In this document: piece by piece, positions 25,248 through 37,062 of the stretch | Numbering within the stretch: position 1 is the stretch's first letter | Layout: the number at the start of each line of letters is the position of its first letter | Position numbers and translations under genes: made by a program | Notes under the pieces: model-generated | The model's input: the letters and a program-made list of their open reading frames with translations, nothing else | Told to the model about the DNA's origin: nothing | The model's database searches: none | Source of the DNA: Phlebopus portentosus | Taxonomy: Eukaryota; Basidiomycota; Agaricomycetes; Boletales; Boletinellaceae | Assembly: GCA_037892935.1 (NCBI GenBank) | Contig: JAYXKI010000013.1 | Location: forward strand, 1,178,001-1,242,000 | Length of the DNA: 64,000 nt | Direction: 5' to 3'

Positions 25248-26200
25248 GATGACGATGAGTGAGCTGAAAGATAATTACTATTCGCTATTTACCCTCGGTC
25301 GTGAGTAAGGTATAAGCATCGTAACCTTCAGGGAGCTAGGACAGGACTATAAAACCTCTCACTCTGGCATGTGCACAACAGAGTAAATCGAAGAGTAAGG
25401 CACTGGATCCTATGTGAATATTCACTCAAGGAGATCACATTGTACTTGAACTGTAACTGAAGGCGGGAAGCTCAAAGCAAAAACAACTGGCATTGAAGCT
25501 TGGAAGGGTCGTCCCTGAAAACTCCTGAAAACTTTGATTGGTCCATATAACGGAGTGGAGTGCCGCAATACTGGGAGAATAGGATAGGCGGGGCTGGACT
25601 GAACCTTCGAGGTGCAACGTACCGCGTAGGTGGTGCCTTGCACAGGCATGGTACGGCACGAATACTTTCCCTCTGAATTCTGAATGGACCATTCTCCGCG
25701 GACATTAATTATAGATTACAACGAGTCACCGTTAGAATGGAAGGTCAGAAGATAGGCAAAAGGAGAGAGTGAATGAGCAGAGAAAAGCCACTCTACACTC
25801 AGTTAACCGGCATCTCGCTTTCTCTTTCGGCGCATATCGCGCAGGAACGAAGTACCCAGTCTGATTGAGGCGCTGGGAGCACTTAGAGGGTTCGCTTTCG
25901 CAAAGTAGTCCTAATAATGACGCTCACCTCAATGTAAATAGCCGAAGAATTGACCATGCACTCCCACCCAAAATCTCAAATAACCAAGACAAGCCTACTA
26001 GCCTGAAAGTTCATTGCTTCCTCTCGGACCCAGCAAACTGGTCGGGGAGGGTGACTCCTCATTGAAGAAGGCATACTTTGGGTCACTAGCGCGAGGGCAG
26101 TCCGAAGTACGATTCGTGAGTGTAGACGGTGGATGTGTGAGAGCAACTGACATTGTGGCTGATGCTAGCGAGGGACCTGAAGTGAAGAAGACTTGAATCT
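25248..26200. other. Promoter region of MFS A, up to the element insertion point
   Basis: Upstream DNA of transporter A. No supported gene. It ends in TGAGTGG (26,201-26,207), the 7-bp target duplication of the large element to the right. Confidence 0.55.
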
Positions 26201-26207
26201 TGAGTGG

Positions 26208-26291
26208 TATGGTGTACCGATGGGGAAAAAATTATTCCCCCCCCCCCTAAATAGTATAGTTGCTAAATTCAGTAATTTTCCCTCATGTGAC
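26208..26291 (+). repeat. Left terminal inverted repeat of the giant element
   Basis: Begins TATGGTGTACCGATGGGG, then an A/T segment, C11, TAAATAGTATAGTTGC, and ends CCCTCATGTGAC. It matches the reverse complement of 51,527-51,610 along all 84 bases. Looser similarity (A-run, G-run, TTCCC, C-run) continues for about 50 bases inward. Confidence 0.95.
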
Positions 26292-26480
26292 AAAAAAAGG
26301 GGGGGAGAGGATTTGTCCCTTCCCCCCCCTTTTGGCCCCCCCCCTTTTTGGCCCCCCCCCCCTTTTTGGGCCCCCCTCCTTTTTGGCCCCCCCCCCCCCC
26401 TGTTTGGAGCACCCCCCCCCTTTTTGGAGCACCCCCCTTTTTTCGGCCCCCCCCCCCCCTTTTCGGGCCCCCCTTTTAGG
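26292..26480. repeat. C-tract minisatellite inside the left end
   Basis: Irregular tandem units of roughly 18-22 bases, each a run of 6-15 C followed by TTTTTGG with variants (TTTTTGGAGCA, TTTTTCGG). The complementary strand has many G-runs and could form quadruplexes. The right end has only one short counterpart, so the array expanded on the left. Confidence 0.85.
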
Positions 26481-26799
26481 CAGTCTCCATCCCTTTAGAC
26501 TACAACACTACAACCCAGCTATGCTATCTTCGCTATAGATGAACTGTATAAGATCATCAAACAAATTCCAAACAGTCTTACTGTAGTGATGACTATAGAC
26601 AAACATCTGAGAGATGTTGATAAAAGTACCCTTGGAACGGCAACATCCATTTGCTCAACATTATTATCCTCTTTGAGGTTCTCTTGAGTATATTGACCAA
26701 AGTGATCACAAGCCAAATTGGGCTTATATCAAGGAGAGAGACATGCTGAAGACTCTGATTTCTCATTATGAATAGGGCGGAGCACTTTCAGCTGCTACT

Positions 26800-29700
26800 T
26801 CTACTAAACAAGCAGGTTCATCGTCTCCACAGGTAGATATATCTGTTTGCAAGCCAACTGAATTACAGAAGGAGCCTGAGGAATTCTGAACTAACCTTGA
26901 GGCATACCAAAAAGAAATGGGTGTTGGTACTATCAAGCTTTGTGAAGAAGTTCTGCAATACCAGCATGAATCCAGTCAACTGCATGCAGCGTTCACAAAG
27001 ACTAATGCGAGGATTGAATTCCTCAATGGTGAGTTTACTTCCTTTGTGTCCTCCGCCAGTCAAGCTCACCATTTGGGTCAGAGCAGCATCGCATGGCTCA
27101 GGAATAGTGTATCATGCATGAGCGAGAAGCTCAAAATTTGCAGAAACGGAACTGACAACTGCACAATTGATACACATGTCTGGATATCACATGTTTCCAT
27201 GCCGCTGAAGAATTAGCCTCTGCTAATACACAGATCGAGTGATTGCGGAATGAATGCTCCAATCTTTGTACAAAAAAAGAAGATCCTGTTTACTTACTCA
27301 TCTTGTGATTCATATTAATTTGAGATGTAGAACTTGAATGTGCAGACCCAATTAATTGATGAGAACAAAGCTCTATCTCTGGAGCAGTCTTGAATGGCGG
27401 ACTTGGTTGCCAATGTGCAGAAAATGCACAATGACACTGACAAGGCAAATGGCAGCGATGGGCGAAGATTTGAGTCCCACATCCATAATCTGGAGAGCCA
27501 GGCGTAAGTGTTCCTCTATATCACATTTGCTATAGCGCAGTAACATCCAATTTTTGATGCTTTAGCCAGGATCTTCGAACTCAGCTGTCCCACGAGTGTG
27601 AGTCCACGTGACACAGTCAGACAAATTTCATTGCAGAAGGATATCGAAGTCCAGGAAATGTAAATTAAGGTTGATCGCTCTGCAAGTTAGATACTTCTGA
27701 AAACGTCTCCTACATTATTGAATATCATGACAGGTGGAGAACTTATCAAAGGTCCAAGAGTCTTTTGTGGAGGCTGAGACAAGTTGGAGATAGCTACAAG
27801 AACGAGTGGATGAGCTTGTCAAGCAGGTGCAGATAAATAAAGAAAAGACTTCCATTTACGAGCGATGTACTTCCTCGGCCACTATCACAACTGGTGACAA
27901 TTCACGTCCAGCTGCTGGCGAAGATGGCTCGGAAAGGTTGAAGTCATTGAACTCCGGTAAGTTTGACCATATTTTTGTATTCACTGGTTATTGACTTTCT
28001 TGGTACCATGTAGGGCCACGTTGAAGGCTGCCAAAGTTGATCTTGCCGCTGCCCGCAGTCATGTGCAGCAATTCCAGGAAATCAGCCGGGCTAGTGAAGC
28101 TGCTTTGCAGTCATTGTCTGCCACGCATGGCGAGTATAAGGCATTGACTGAAGCTCAGATTGCTAAAGTCGAAGTACAAGAGCTTATTCGTCCTCCTCAT
28201 CATATGCTGATCTTCATTGTATCTAGGCTGAATGGAAGGCACTTGACAAGAAAGCATCATCTCTGCAGGACGAGATGATGCAACTTAATACAAAGAATGG
28301 TGAGCTCCAGCAAACACTCGAAAAGGAACGTGAAACATATGCTCAGGACAGAAAGATGCTGGAGGACACGGTTGTTGATATCACTAATGCTAAGATGAGC
28401 TCGCGCACCAATCAAACATCTCATGAGAACAAGATACAAGAGCAGATGGAACGTGCCAAGGTGGGTCTATTATGATGTCAAGAGCATCAGTGAACTTATC
28501 CGCTGTATAAAGGCTGCTGAAGAGAAATATTCATGTGAAATCGTCAATCATGCCGAGTCAATCGAAGTCATGGACACTTTCAAGAAGGAGCTCAGCGAGG
28601 TACGGGCTTCTTTACACGAGAAAAGTTCAAGCTGAGACTGCTTAGGCAAATTGGACCGCATCGAAAGCTAGTTGGAACCAGCAGCGAGAAGTTCTTAACA
28701 AGGAGATTGCAGATCTCACAGCCCAGTAAGCATAGCTATTCGTTCTCTTCCTTATAGATCTCTAAGCAAGAATATAGTTGCAAAGACCTTGCGGCACGAA
28801 TGGCCTGCTTCACCGGCACCTGGAGTCTGTCAGTTCACAGGCTCCTTGTATACATCAAGCTGCGGATTCAGACACGAACATGTCAGAGCCGGGTGATGGT
28901 GACAATGTGGATGGCCGTGTAGTGGAGCTGCATTCGTAGTCGCCTATCTGCACAAGGAGAAGGAAATCATTAACCTTCAACTGGAGCTCTCCAAGAGGAG
29001 AATGCATGGCAAAAGGCACAGATCAACCATCTCAGCCTCAGGCTCTTGAGGAAACAAGGACGGCACTGTCAAATGTTCATCCATACCATTCTGCTTATCC
29101 TTACAATGCATACTAACGCTTTCAAAAGGAGCGTGAAGAAGTGGCAGAGGCTATCACTAATTCTGCTGAGCATGCCGAACTGTTGAAGAGGATCAACCAA
29201 CTCAACATTTTCCATGAAAGCAATGTCACCCTTTGTGCAGAGTGAAGCACAAGCTCACAAAGCACGCCAGCTTGAGACAATGCTCAATCACCTCCAATCA
29301 GAACTGAATCTGCTTAAAGAAGAAGCGAAGACGGCCCACACTGAGCTCTATGCCAGGAACTCTCAGATTCACGGAGACAAGAGCTGTCAATGGAAGGAAC
29401 GGAATGCTCAGCTTCTTACAAAGGCAAGTAAAACTGATCCATATTTATAGTATTTATACTTGCAGGCTTATTGATGACGACTAGTACGATCGTATTGACC
29501 CAAATGATGTCCAAGCTCTCAAGGACAAGACCGAAGACTTACAGATCGATCTCCATAAGGCCAAGGAAGAGAAGATGGCTTACACTTGCCGAGAAGGATG
29601 CTTAGACTAAATTTGTATGTTTGGCTCACTTTTGAAACAGATGCTTCGCTGACCAACTGACCTTACAGCTTGAGGACATGCAGACTGCACTCGCCGACTT

Positions 29701-30150
29701 CCAAATGAGATACTCATCTCTAGGGAAAGAATCTCACAACCGACTTGGGTAACTGAATCATCAGATTTCTAAGTTTAATGAGACTGTCGCTGAGCTGCGA
29801 AAGCAAGTCAAGGACCTGTCCAATGAAAAGGAGTGCCTTGCCAGTCAGGCTGCAGTGACGACATCATCAGATTCTCTGAAGACTCAACTAGCAGCTGCAG
29901 TCCAGGAGAAAGAGACATCAGTGAAGTTACTAGCCAACAAAACGAGCAGAGTGACGAAGGCTGCCACTGATCACGAGGTTGCTTTGGTGAGTGTACTGAG
30001 TTTTGACTACCAGCAATAATTTCTTTAGATTTTATCTAGTCTGCTCCCTGTGAGTAAAGGACAAGTTACTCATGGGGAAACACAAGCAGGAGCAAAAGCA
30101 GGCCGAGACCGCCGCTACTAAAAAACTGCAGGCTGAACTGCAGAATCCAG
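26800..30150 (+). pseudogene. Decayed partial copy of nucleoporin TPR / MLP1 (coiled coil)
   Basis: A series of plus-strand segments, separated by intron-like gaps and stop codons, encodes heptad-rich coiled coil. The most telling are ATLKAAKVDLAAARSHVQQF (28,016), SLQDEMMQLNTKNGELQQTL (28,258), MLEDTVVDITNAK (28,358), ELSEVRASLHEK (28,590), LNHLQSELNLLKEEAKTAH (29,286) and YDRIDPNDVQALKD (29,487), all as in the central coiled coil of basidiomycete TPR/MLP1, the nuclear-basket protein. Introns are retained, so the copy came through DNA. Stop codons and frame changes (near 26,888, 27,390 and 29,608) rule out a working gene. The region left of 27,700 is a weaker match. It runs directly into a glutamate synthase fragment near 30,185. 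Confidence 0.72.
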
Positions 30151-30184
30151 GTGCAGATGCAGCAGAGATCACCACTCGACATGC

Positions 30185-30475
30185 AAAGGAACTCCATGGA
30201 AATGGTGGAACTCGGAAAGGTCACCGATCCAAAGGAAATTGCTCTCTTACGCAGTCTTATCGAGGATCATCGTCACTATACTGGTTCAGAGGTCGCCAAT
30301 CGCGTTCTTCACGATTTCCATCATCTCCTCTCATTATTCGTTCGTGTCATGCCCTTTGATTATAAACGTGTCCTTGAAGAGCAGGCCGCGAAAGTCAGAG
30401 AGGAGAAGTTGCGTCTCAGTGCCATCGAACTTGTTCCTTCCCGTACAGCCAGCCAAGTTGACCTTGGGTTGATAG
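30185..30475 (+). pseudogene. Fragment of NADH-glutamate synthase (GLT1)
   Basis: About 95 codons of the plus strand match the fungal glutamate synthase region containing [44 protein letters not shown] and [18 protein letters not shown]. The real enzyme exceeds 2,000 residues, so this is a short internal piece. It is joined to coiled-coil sequence on the left and to an Hsp70 piece in the opposite orientation on the right, with no obvious spacer. Confidence 0.85.
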
Positions 30476-31200
30476 ACTTGCATGGCGCCTTGCTGTTGAA
30501 GAGGTCAGAAAAGAGCTTGACAATATGGAGGATACGGGTGGAACCGCTGACAAGGACATTCTTCTCGTAGACATCGGACTTGCCAATCTTGAAGTCCCGG
30601 ATAAGCCTCTCGACAGGCTCAAGCGTGGAACGGAAGAGATCCTGGTCCTGGCACAGCTTCTCGAATCGTGCACGGGTAATCGAGGTGTAGAAGTCGATAC
30701 CCTCGCTGAGCGAATCAGTCTCGATGATCGTCTGCACTGCCGACGAGAGTGTACACTTCGCACGCTCACAAGCAGTACGGAGTCGGTGAAGAGTATGAAG
30801 GTTCGATGAGAGATCTAAGAAAATCAGTGTCAATACCGTGATCGTGCGTCATCGCAATGAATTAAAAATGCATACCCTTCTTATTCTTGCACTTGAACTC
30901 CTGAACGAAGTGGTTTACGAGGCGATTTTCAAAGTCCTCACCATCCAAGTGAGTGTCGCCGGCAGTCGCCTTGACTTCGAAGATACCCTCCTCAATGGTC
31001 AAGAGCGACACATCAAAGGTACCTCCACCAAGGTGCACTTGCCTTGGAGCTTCTTGTCAAGACCATACGCGATAGCGGCCACTGTGGTTTTGTTGATGAT
31101 TCGGAAGAAGTTGAGGCCAGAGATGACACCGGCGTCCTTCGCCGCTTGCGAATCGTTAAAGTAAGCAGGAACAGTGATGATGGCCTCAGTGACGGTACCG
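30470..31200 (-). pseudogene. Fragment of cytosolic Hsp70 (SSA type)
   Basis: On the minus strand the order is [38 protein letters not shown] and AIAYGLDKK (31,190-31,045), [20 protein letters not shown] (about 30,985), [16 protein letters not shown], then after a retained intron (about 30,793-30,866) [29 protein letters not shown] and [16 protein letters not shown] (30,510). The [12 protein letters not shown] phosphate-binding motif expected between the AYGLDKK and IEEGIFEV segments is missing and the frame shifts there. Both N- and C-terminal ends are absent. A retained intron shows DNA-level capture. Confidence 0.88.
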
Positions 31201-31210
31201 TGAAACAGTC

Positions 31211-32569
31211 ATGAATGAGGTGGATGAAGCAGGGACGGAGATGATTTGTAGGTGCTGGGGGTGGATAGAGTGGCATGACAGTACTAGTGGTGGCAAGAGA
31301 CAAAGAGGACGACACGTCAAAATGCATCTAAGTTCGTCTGACACTTGTCACTCAGTCTCGCGCGCGTAGATCTGTGTAGATTTACATAGTTTGATTATAC
31401 AAAATGTAGTCTAGTTCTTATATATCAACTCTCAAAATCTAATCAAGCACCACATCAGCTAGACAAAACTATACAGACTCTTATGTTGCGTGATCTACAC
31501 AGAAATGCATATATCTGTGTACAGAATGTATCTTGTTCTACACAAATTTTTGTGCAGATTTCCTTATCTTGGGTACATACGGCTACACAGGCATGTGTTA
31601 GGGACCTCCAATATGCAGTGACTAGTCAGATAAGCGCTGCTCAGATAAGTATCTTTCAATTTGGAGACATCTTGACTGACACGTCAGTGTCAGCAACCAA
31701 ATAAGGTCACGTGACAGAACTGCGACGCTTTTTCCACTGGAAAAAGCGTCGCACAGTCAAAAATCAATTTCTGCATTTTGATTTACGCCATTTCAAAATT
31801 GACCAACGTCATGAATATTGGATTTCTTTCTGTAATCGCAAGAAATTGCAAGACAAACGTTAAATTACATGGTCTATTCGAATGAATGATTTAGTCATCT
31901 CACTGATTCCATGGATCTGGATCTGGAAATGACATCGGAGGAGCAACTATTGTGAAGTCACGAAGTTGCTTGGCAGGTTATTCCCTTCTATCTTCAGAAT
32001 CATAGAGAGAAGTGCAAGAAGGAATTAGATGCTGTCGGCCGTGAATTTCCTTGCGAGGAGCTCTAGTGAAGAGAAGGTCCGAAGGCATTCTCAGGCTGGC
32101 TTTTTTACGCTATTCCTCACCACAAAAAACAACGTGAAGAAACTCCCAAAACTTATAACATGCAGTATCTTTACTTTACAGAGTTCAAAATCAACAGAAA
32201 TGAAAGGCAGAAACGCCAATAGGAGGTAAAGTACCCTCCAAAAAAAAAAAAAAAAAAAAAAAAAAAACCGAGACGTCAAACTACGATCGTTTTTTCCTCA
32301 GTGTGACCACAGAGCTACATTGGACAATCGCAAAGAATGAACAGCACCGATAGTGTTGAGCTTGACTTAAGAGCTGGTGCAGCTGATTCTCACGAAAGAT
32401 CACGCGAAACGGTAGTTCGTTGTTGTGTGCTGCTAATTTCCGACGTTGACCTATAAGTATATCAGTAGTGGAAATTCAGTTACAGAAGTGGTCTTACTGT
32501 TTCACATAAAACGTTATTCTTCGCACACCATTCACATGTGGTTGGTGGCGTTGTCTGTGGTCTGCGGCA
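31211..32569. other. Non-coding DNA inside the element
   Basis: No supported gene. It contains palindrome copy 1 (31,721), a cluster of CTACACAGA/TCTGTGTAGA words at 31,365-31,595, and a poly-A run of 28 bases at about 32,240-32,267. Confidence 0.5.
31721..31753. repeat. 33-bp palindrome, copy 1
   Basis: Arm TGCGACGCTTTTTCCA with its complement around a single central C. Perfect palindrome. CACGTG lies 7 bases to the left (31,708-31,713). Confidence 0.95.
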
Positions 32570-32960
32570 CTATTTTATAGCTTCAATCCCAGCACTGTGA
32601 GTTTCAACTGTAGTGCCTACTCCTCTCCTTGCCTGCCTGCAAGCACTGCATGGCACAGGCCGACGTGGCCTTCCGCCTGTAGCAGCCAGTGAAGATGCAT
32701 CGTAATTGATAAAGATGTTTTGGTAGGAAGCGGGAGGTGTCTGCTGGTTTGACATGCTTGTGCGATTAGATGATTTGAGAAGCGGAAAAGCTGCGTATGA
32801 TGTGGATAATTCTCTTGTGATCTGGAGAATGTACAATCGCGTTCTCTCCCAATTTATACGGAACTTTCATTATTTTAGAAATATATTAAAACGGAAATGT
32901 AAATCGGCATTGCACATATTTTATTGTGTGTTTCCCAGCACCATTATCGATGAAAGATGG

Positions 32961-33317
32961 TCAGCGGGAAGCAAAATCCATAAAGAAGTGTCGTAAAGTT
33001 TGATGCATGAGGTATAGATTGACGCTCTGGAGAAGATTGCACTCATCCGACTTAATCTCTACCTTAGGCGTAGGCCTAAATGAGTAACTCCCGTATATGG
33101 TGTGAGTTTTCCAAGTCAGATGCTCAATCAAGAGCGTGCTTCTGTATTCTATGCCTAATTCATCCAGGCTGTCCTTTCCGAAACAGTTCCAAGAAGACGG
33201 CGTAAAGTAATCTCTCCCATCGCTTGTTTTTCCAAGTTCGACGTATATGAAGATCTTGTTCAAGCCGCTTAAGCTCTGAGAAGACGTCTCATAAGTAGAT
33301 TCCTTCAATAACCTCAC
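32961..33317 (-). CDS. Possible exon of an unknown protein (118 codons)
   Basis: An open minus-strand frame with well-mixed protein-like composition (IFIYVELGKTSDGRDYF, SSWNCFGKDSLDELGIEYRS, TLLIEHLTWKTHTIYG). The frame is open upstream to about 33,353, where an AG could be an acceptor, but I could not join an upstream exon in frame. No family recognised. It may be a remnant of captured cargo. Low confidence that it is expressed. Confidence 0.25.
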   Translation of the reverse strand: MRLLKESTYETSSQSLSGLNKIFIYVELGKTSDGRDYFTPSSWNCFGKDSLDELGIEYRSTLLIEHLTWKTHTIYGSYSFRPTPKVEIKSDECNLLQSVNLYLMHQTLRHFFMDFASR

Positions 33318-33805
33318 AATGGCATTTAATACACTCTGCCAAGGGGATGCTTAGTGGACAGTAGTGTTCAGCATTTTTATAGCACTATCAGATTGTCCAA
33401 AGAAATGTGTCATTTACCTGTTCTTTGAGTACTCGATACGAAATGTACTTACCACGCAATTGAATTTAAAAATCTAGGCGCATATTCAGATAACATACTA
33501 TGAGAGGTGAAACGTGATTGTCTCGGCCTTGAAAATGTGCAGGTAAATTAATTTTGGTGAAAGAGAAAAAGTTGGGAGACAGTCATGTGCATTGCTCCTA
33601 TGTCGCCGTTGCGAATGATTTCTCTACATTGAACACCTTGCACAAATTTTTTTAAATTTTATCACAATCAATGGCATATCTATTTAATATTTATTTGATT
33701 TGATTTGTTTCGTGGCGGGGGAAGAAAAATTGAGGATGAAATGCGAGTGTTCAAAGGAATGAATGAGAAACAAAATTGTGCCGTGCTAAAGTCACGTGAC
33801 TGTAG

Positions 33806-33838
33806 TGCGACGCTTTTTCCACTGGAAAAAGCGGCGCA
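33806..33838. repeat. 33-bp palindrome, copy 2
   Basis: Same arms as copy 1 with one mismatch in the right arm (GCGGCGCA). CACGTG 7 bases to the left (33,793-33,798). Confidence 0.93.
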
Positions 33839-36137
33839 ACGTGCCAAGCTGTGCTCGTCAAATCCTATTTGCCTATTTGAGAGGCAATATGAGCTCAAAA
33901 GTGTTCCAAACTTAAGCTATCATCAAAAGTTTGCTTCGGGAGTGGGAAGAACTGGTTTAACATCGCGTACAGCCTGCAACGTGCAACTCAAATGACTATC
34001 TAGTATTGATTTCAGGATAGATAACGGGATTCTTCTGGAGAACTTTCAACAACGTATCAAGAAGCAGATCGAGGGTGTACTCGTGGCTTGCGGGCTGGAA
34101 AGCAATATCAGATCTATTCTGGTCAGCAATATGAACAGTTCCTTTAAACTTCAATCTCTACCTTGTCGTAAACAACCAGCCATGTATGTGTGCTATTTAT
34201 AGGAACATATATGCGAGCTAAAAGACATAGATTTGTACAGTTTATTTGAGATGGGGAAGCTGAACAAGCCCACTGTCACTATCCCAAAACGTCCGCGCTC
34301 GAGCTGAGGTTCTTTATTTATTTACTTATTTATTTATTTCCTTTTTAAATTTTTTTTATCTGCATTTTTACAGAGGTAGTGGTTCTTACAGCGTTCATTT
34401 CTGCACAAGGTGTCCGTGATATACCCCAGTTCGCATAATGTGGCACCCTCGTAGGTAGTATTTTACATGCGGATCAACGACTGAGTCTTGATCAGTATTA
34501 CTTAGAATTCTCTGATTTTTTTGGTTCATCCTTGACCAAGCGCTTGCTGGAGTTCTTGCCGTACTTTAAGCTTCCACATTATATACATACATTGCTGGCA
34601 TTGATATTTTAAAGCAAGTACTGCCTGTCGTCCATCAAAAGCAAGACCCTGAAGGAATAGGATGCTCGCGGATAGAAGCGGAAGTTTAACAATATTGGTC
34701 TGTAATTTAAAGAAACCCCCTGGGTCGATTACAGGACCCGACAATACCTTCAGATGAAGACTAACATCATGCTATCCAACCAGCATTGAACGTCAACGAA
34801 TTTATTACAAATGACTGTGTCCTTTATAAATCGATTCCGGAGCTGCAGCGAAAGAGCATAGCTCCGTTAGGTTCGGTCCGTAAGATTTTCTGAAAAAATA
34901 TTGCATGTCGAGGAGGAGTACAAGGCAAGAATAGAGAGAGCAGGCGAAGCTATTCGTGAGGCGTATGAGGCAACCACGACCCTGCAGACTCAACTTGACA
35001 TATACATATACACAATCATGGACCGGTCCTTGAAATAGTGCATTTTGATTCTGCTTTTCTACTAAATTTACAAAATTTAATTTCAAAAAAAAGTTATCAT
35101 ATAAAAACGTCATCTTCATTGATTGTCTGCGCAAAATCTCAAGCAGAAATGTTGAGTGTATAAATTGTTATGTCTAATTCATCATTTCAGCCCGAAGTTT
35201 CGAGTTCTGGGTGTCTCCATCTGATATTTAGCATGTTAATTGGATCTGATTCATTCTTGGTCTCTTTTTACTCTGTGAATGTCGAGTCTGATTTGCCTGG
35301 CATAAAGATCACGCACAGGAAGACCTGTCTCGATGACATCCTGAATTTATTTAAAAATAACTATTCAGTATTTCTACTTAAAAATTTGCACGGATGTACT
35401 TTCCATTGCATAAATATCTCCTATACTTTTCGTTTTGTCCCCTGATAAGGTATGTCTCGAATAATTGGATAGAACATTTTTAAGAAGGTGCAGATCACTA
35501 CCAAAAGGGCAGTATCTGAGCTATATCTCCACAGCTACACTACGGAAATGCATGAATTTTTTTCTGACAGTAAATCATGGGTTTACAGACTTTTCAGATC
35601 ATAGAGGTTTTTCTGTGGTCGAGTTACAAAAGGGATGTTTCAGGTGGTGTTTCAAGTGTCTGTATTGTTATAGTAATAGAAGCTTGTCTTGGTTATAAAG
35701 TCCAGTCGCGTACCTTTTTCTTTTCACTCCGCCCATTTTTTTCCCTTATCTACCGGCCTCCGAGTCCGTGGCATTGCTCCTTTCGCTTGCCCACCCATAT
35801 AAGTAGTGAGAGGGATGGTTGGTCAAATGGCGTAAAGTCAGTTGCATCCCCATCATCCATCCCCCTCAGCTACTGGTCAGCTCTATACCCTCCTGTCCCT
35901 TCCCTCTCGCATCCACCCTGTGCTCAAAAGTGTGCATCTTTTGGTTCTGATTCCTTCACTTGGCACCCATGACTGATCATTTTCCACCTAGAAACCAGCA
36001 GATTTTCCGGCACACTCGCCACTTGCCTCCCTCAATTTCTACCCGTTATTGTGTCGGTTCATCCTCCTCATCGCAATCTCGACCAGTTACCCGTTTCGTG
36101 TCTTCTCTCTCGCGTCGTACCGTGATCAGCTGAGAAG
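33839..36137. other. Non-coding DNA and Ras promoter inside the element
   Basis: Short unrecognised ORFs only (for example 34,526-34,744 minus and 35,170-35,445 plus). A TTTA/TTTATT simple repeat lies at 34,312-34,345. From 35,710 to 36,130 the DNA becomes pyrimidine-rich, which looks like the promoter and 5' UTR of the Ras gene. Confidence 0.45.
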
Positions 36138-37062
36138 ATGGATTCTTGGCGTGTCACTGTTTTGGGAGATGGAGGTGTCGGAAAGACTGCCCTCGCCGTC
36201 CAGGTATGCATGATCCTTTGTATTTCTTCAATGAGTATGTCTGACTTCATACTGGCTACTGTAGTTTACGCTGAACTGTTTCATTGGTATGTGTGATGCT
36301 CTACGTACTTCCCTATCTGAAATCTCACTGCTCTGGATCTCGTGCCGGAACTTCCACGTCATTCTTCCCTTCCAGAGGTACGTTAAGCTCCGCCTCACGG
36401 ACTGCTGATTCATCCCATGCCGTTACCTTTACTGACCGTTGTTTTTGTTATCTAGACTTATGATCCGACAATTGAGGATGCATATCGGAAACAGTTGGTG
36501 GTGGACAATAGAATGTGCTTTGTCGAGGTTATCGACACGGCCGGCCAAGGTGTGTATGCCTAAACAATTCACGGTCTGAATGCACCTGCTGATGGCAATC
36601 AATCAGAGGAGTACGCTACATTACGGGATCAATGGGTCCGGTTCGTAATTGGACATATTACTTGCTAGGTCAATATCCGTTGCGATCGACTGATTGCGTT
36701 GTCCCCACAGGGAAGGCCAAGGATTCATCCTGGTCTATTCAATCGCTTCACGGGCAACATTCGAGCGGCTGGAGGTATTCCGCCAGCTCATGTTGCGCGT
36801 GAAGGGCAACAGGCCTATTTTTGTCCTAGTTGGGAACAAATGCGACAAGATGTACGAGCGCGAAGTATCGCGCAAGGAGGGCGCAGCGCTGGCGCGCTCA
36901 TTCGGATGCGACTTCCTGGAAACCTCAGCAAAGACTTCGCACAACGTCGATCGGCTCTTTACGAATCTTGTTCGCGCGCTCCGTCAAACGAGGCAGCCAG
37001 ACCAAAATCCCTCGACGCCGCTCCAGGAGCGCGAAAAGAAGAGTCGGTGTATCATAATGTAA
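36138..37062 (+). CDS. Ras-like small GTPase with CaaX box
   Basis: Signalling GTPase of the Ras family, predicted to be prenylated at the C-terminal CIIM and attached to membranes. Exons: 36,138-36,203, 36,265-36,286, a 2-nt exon AG at 36,376-36,377, 36,456-36,549, 36,607-36,640 and 36,711-37,062. The product is about 188 residues. Motifs: P-loop GDGGVGKTA, effector loop [15 protein letters not shown], switch [21 protein letters not shown] and ETSAK for guanine binding, all intact. The 2-nt exon restores the Glu of the effector loop; without it the frame hits a stop. The first four P-loop residues GDGG replace the GAGG of classical Ras, as I recall from a second basidiomycete Ras lineage. 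Well-formed gene with pyrimidine-rich promoter, yet it lies inside the giant element, so it is cargo. The host's other Ras genes are not visible here. Confidence 0.9.

Noticed and set aside
32240..32267. Poly-A tail of a LINE or retrocopy
   Set aside because: No reverse-transcriptase sequence or flanking duplication was found next to the A-run; nearby captured genes still have introns.
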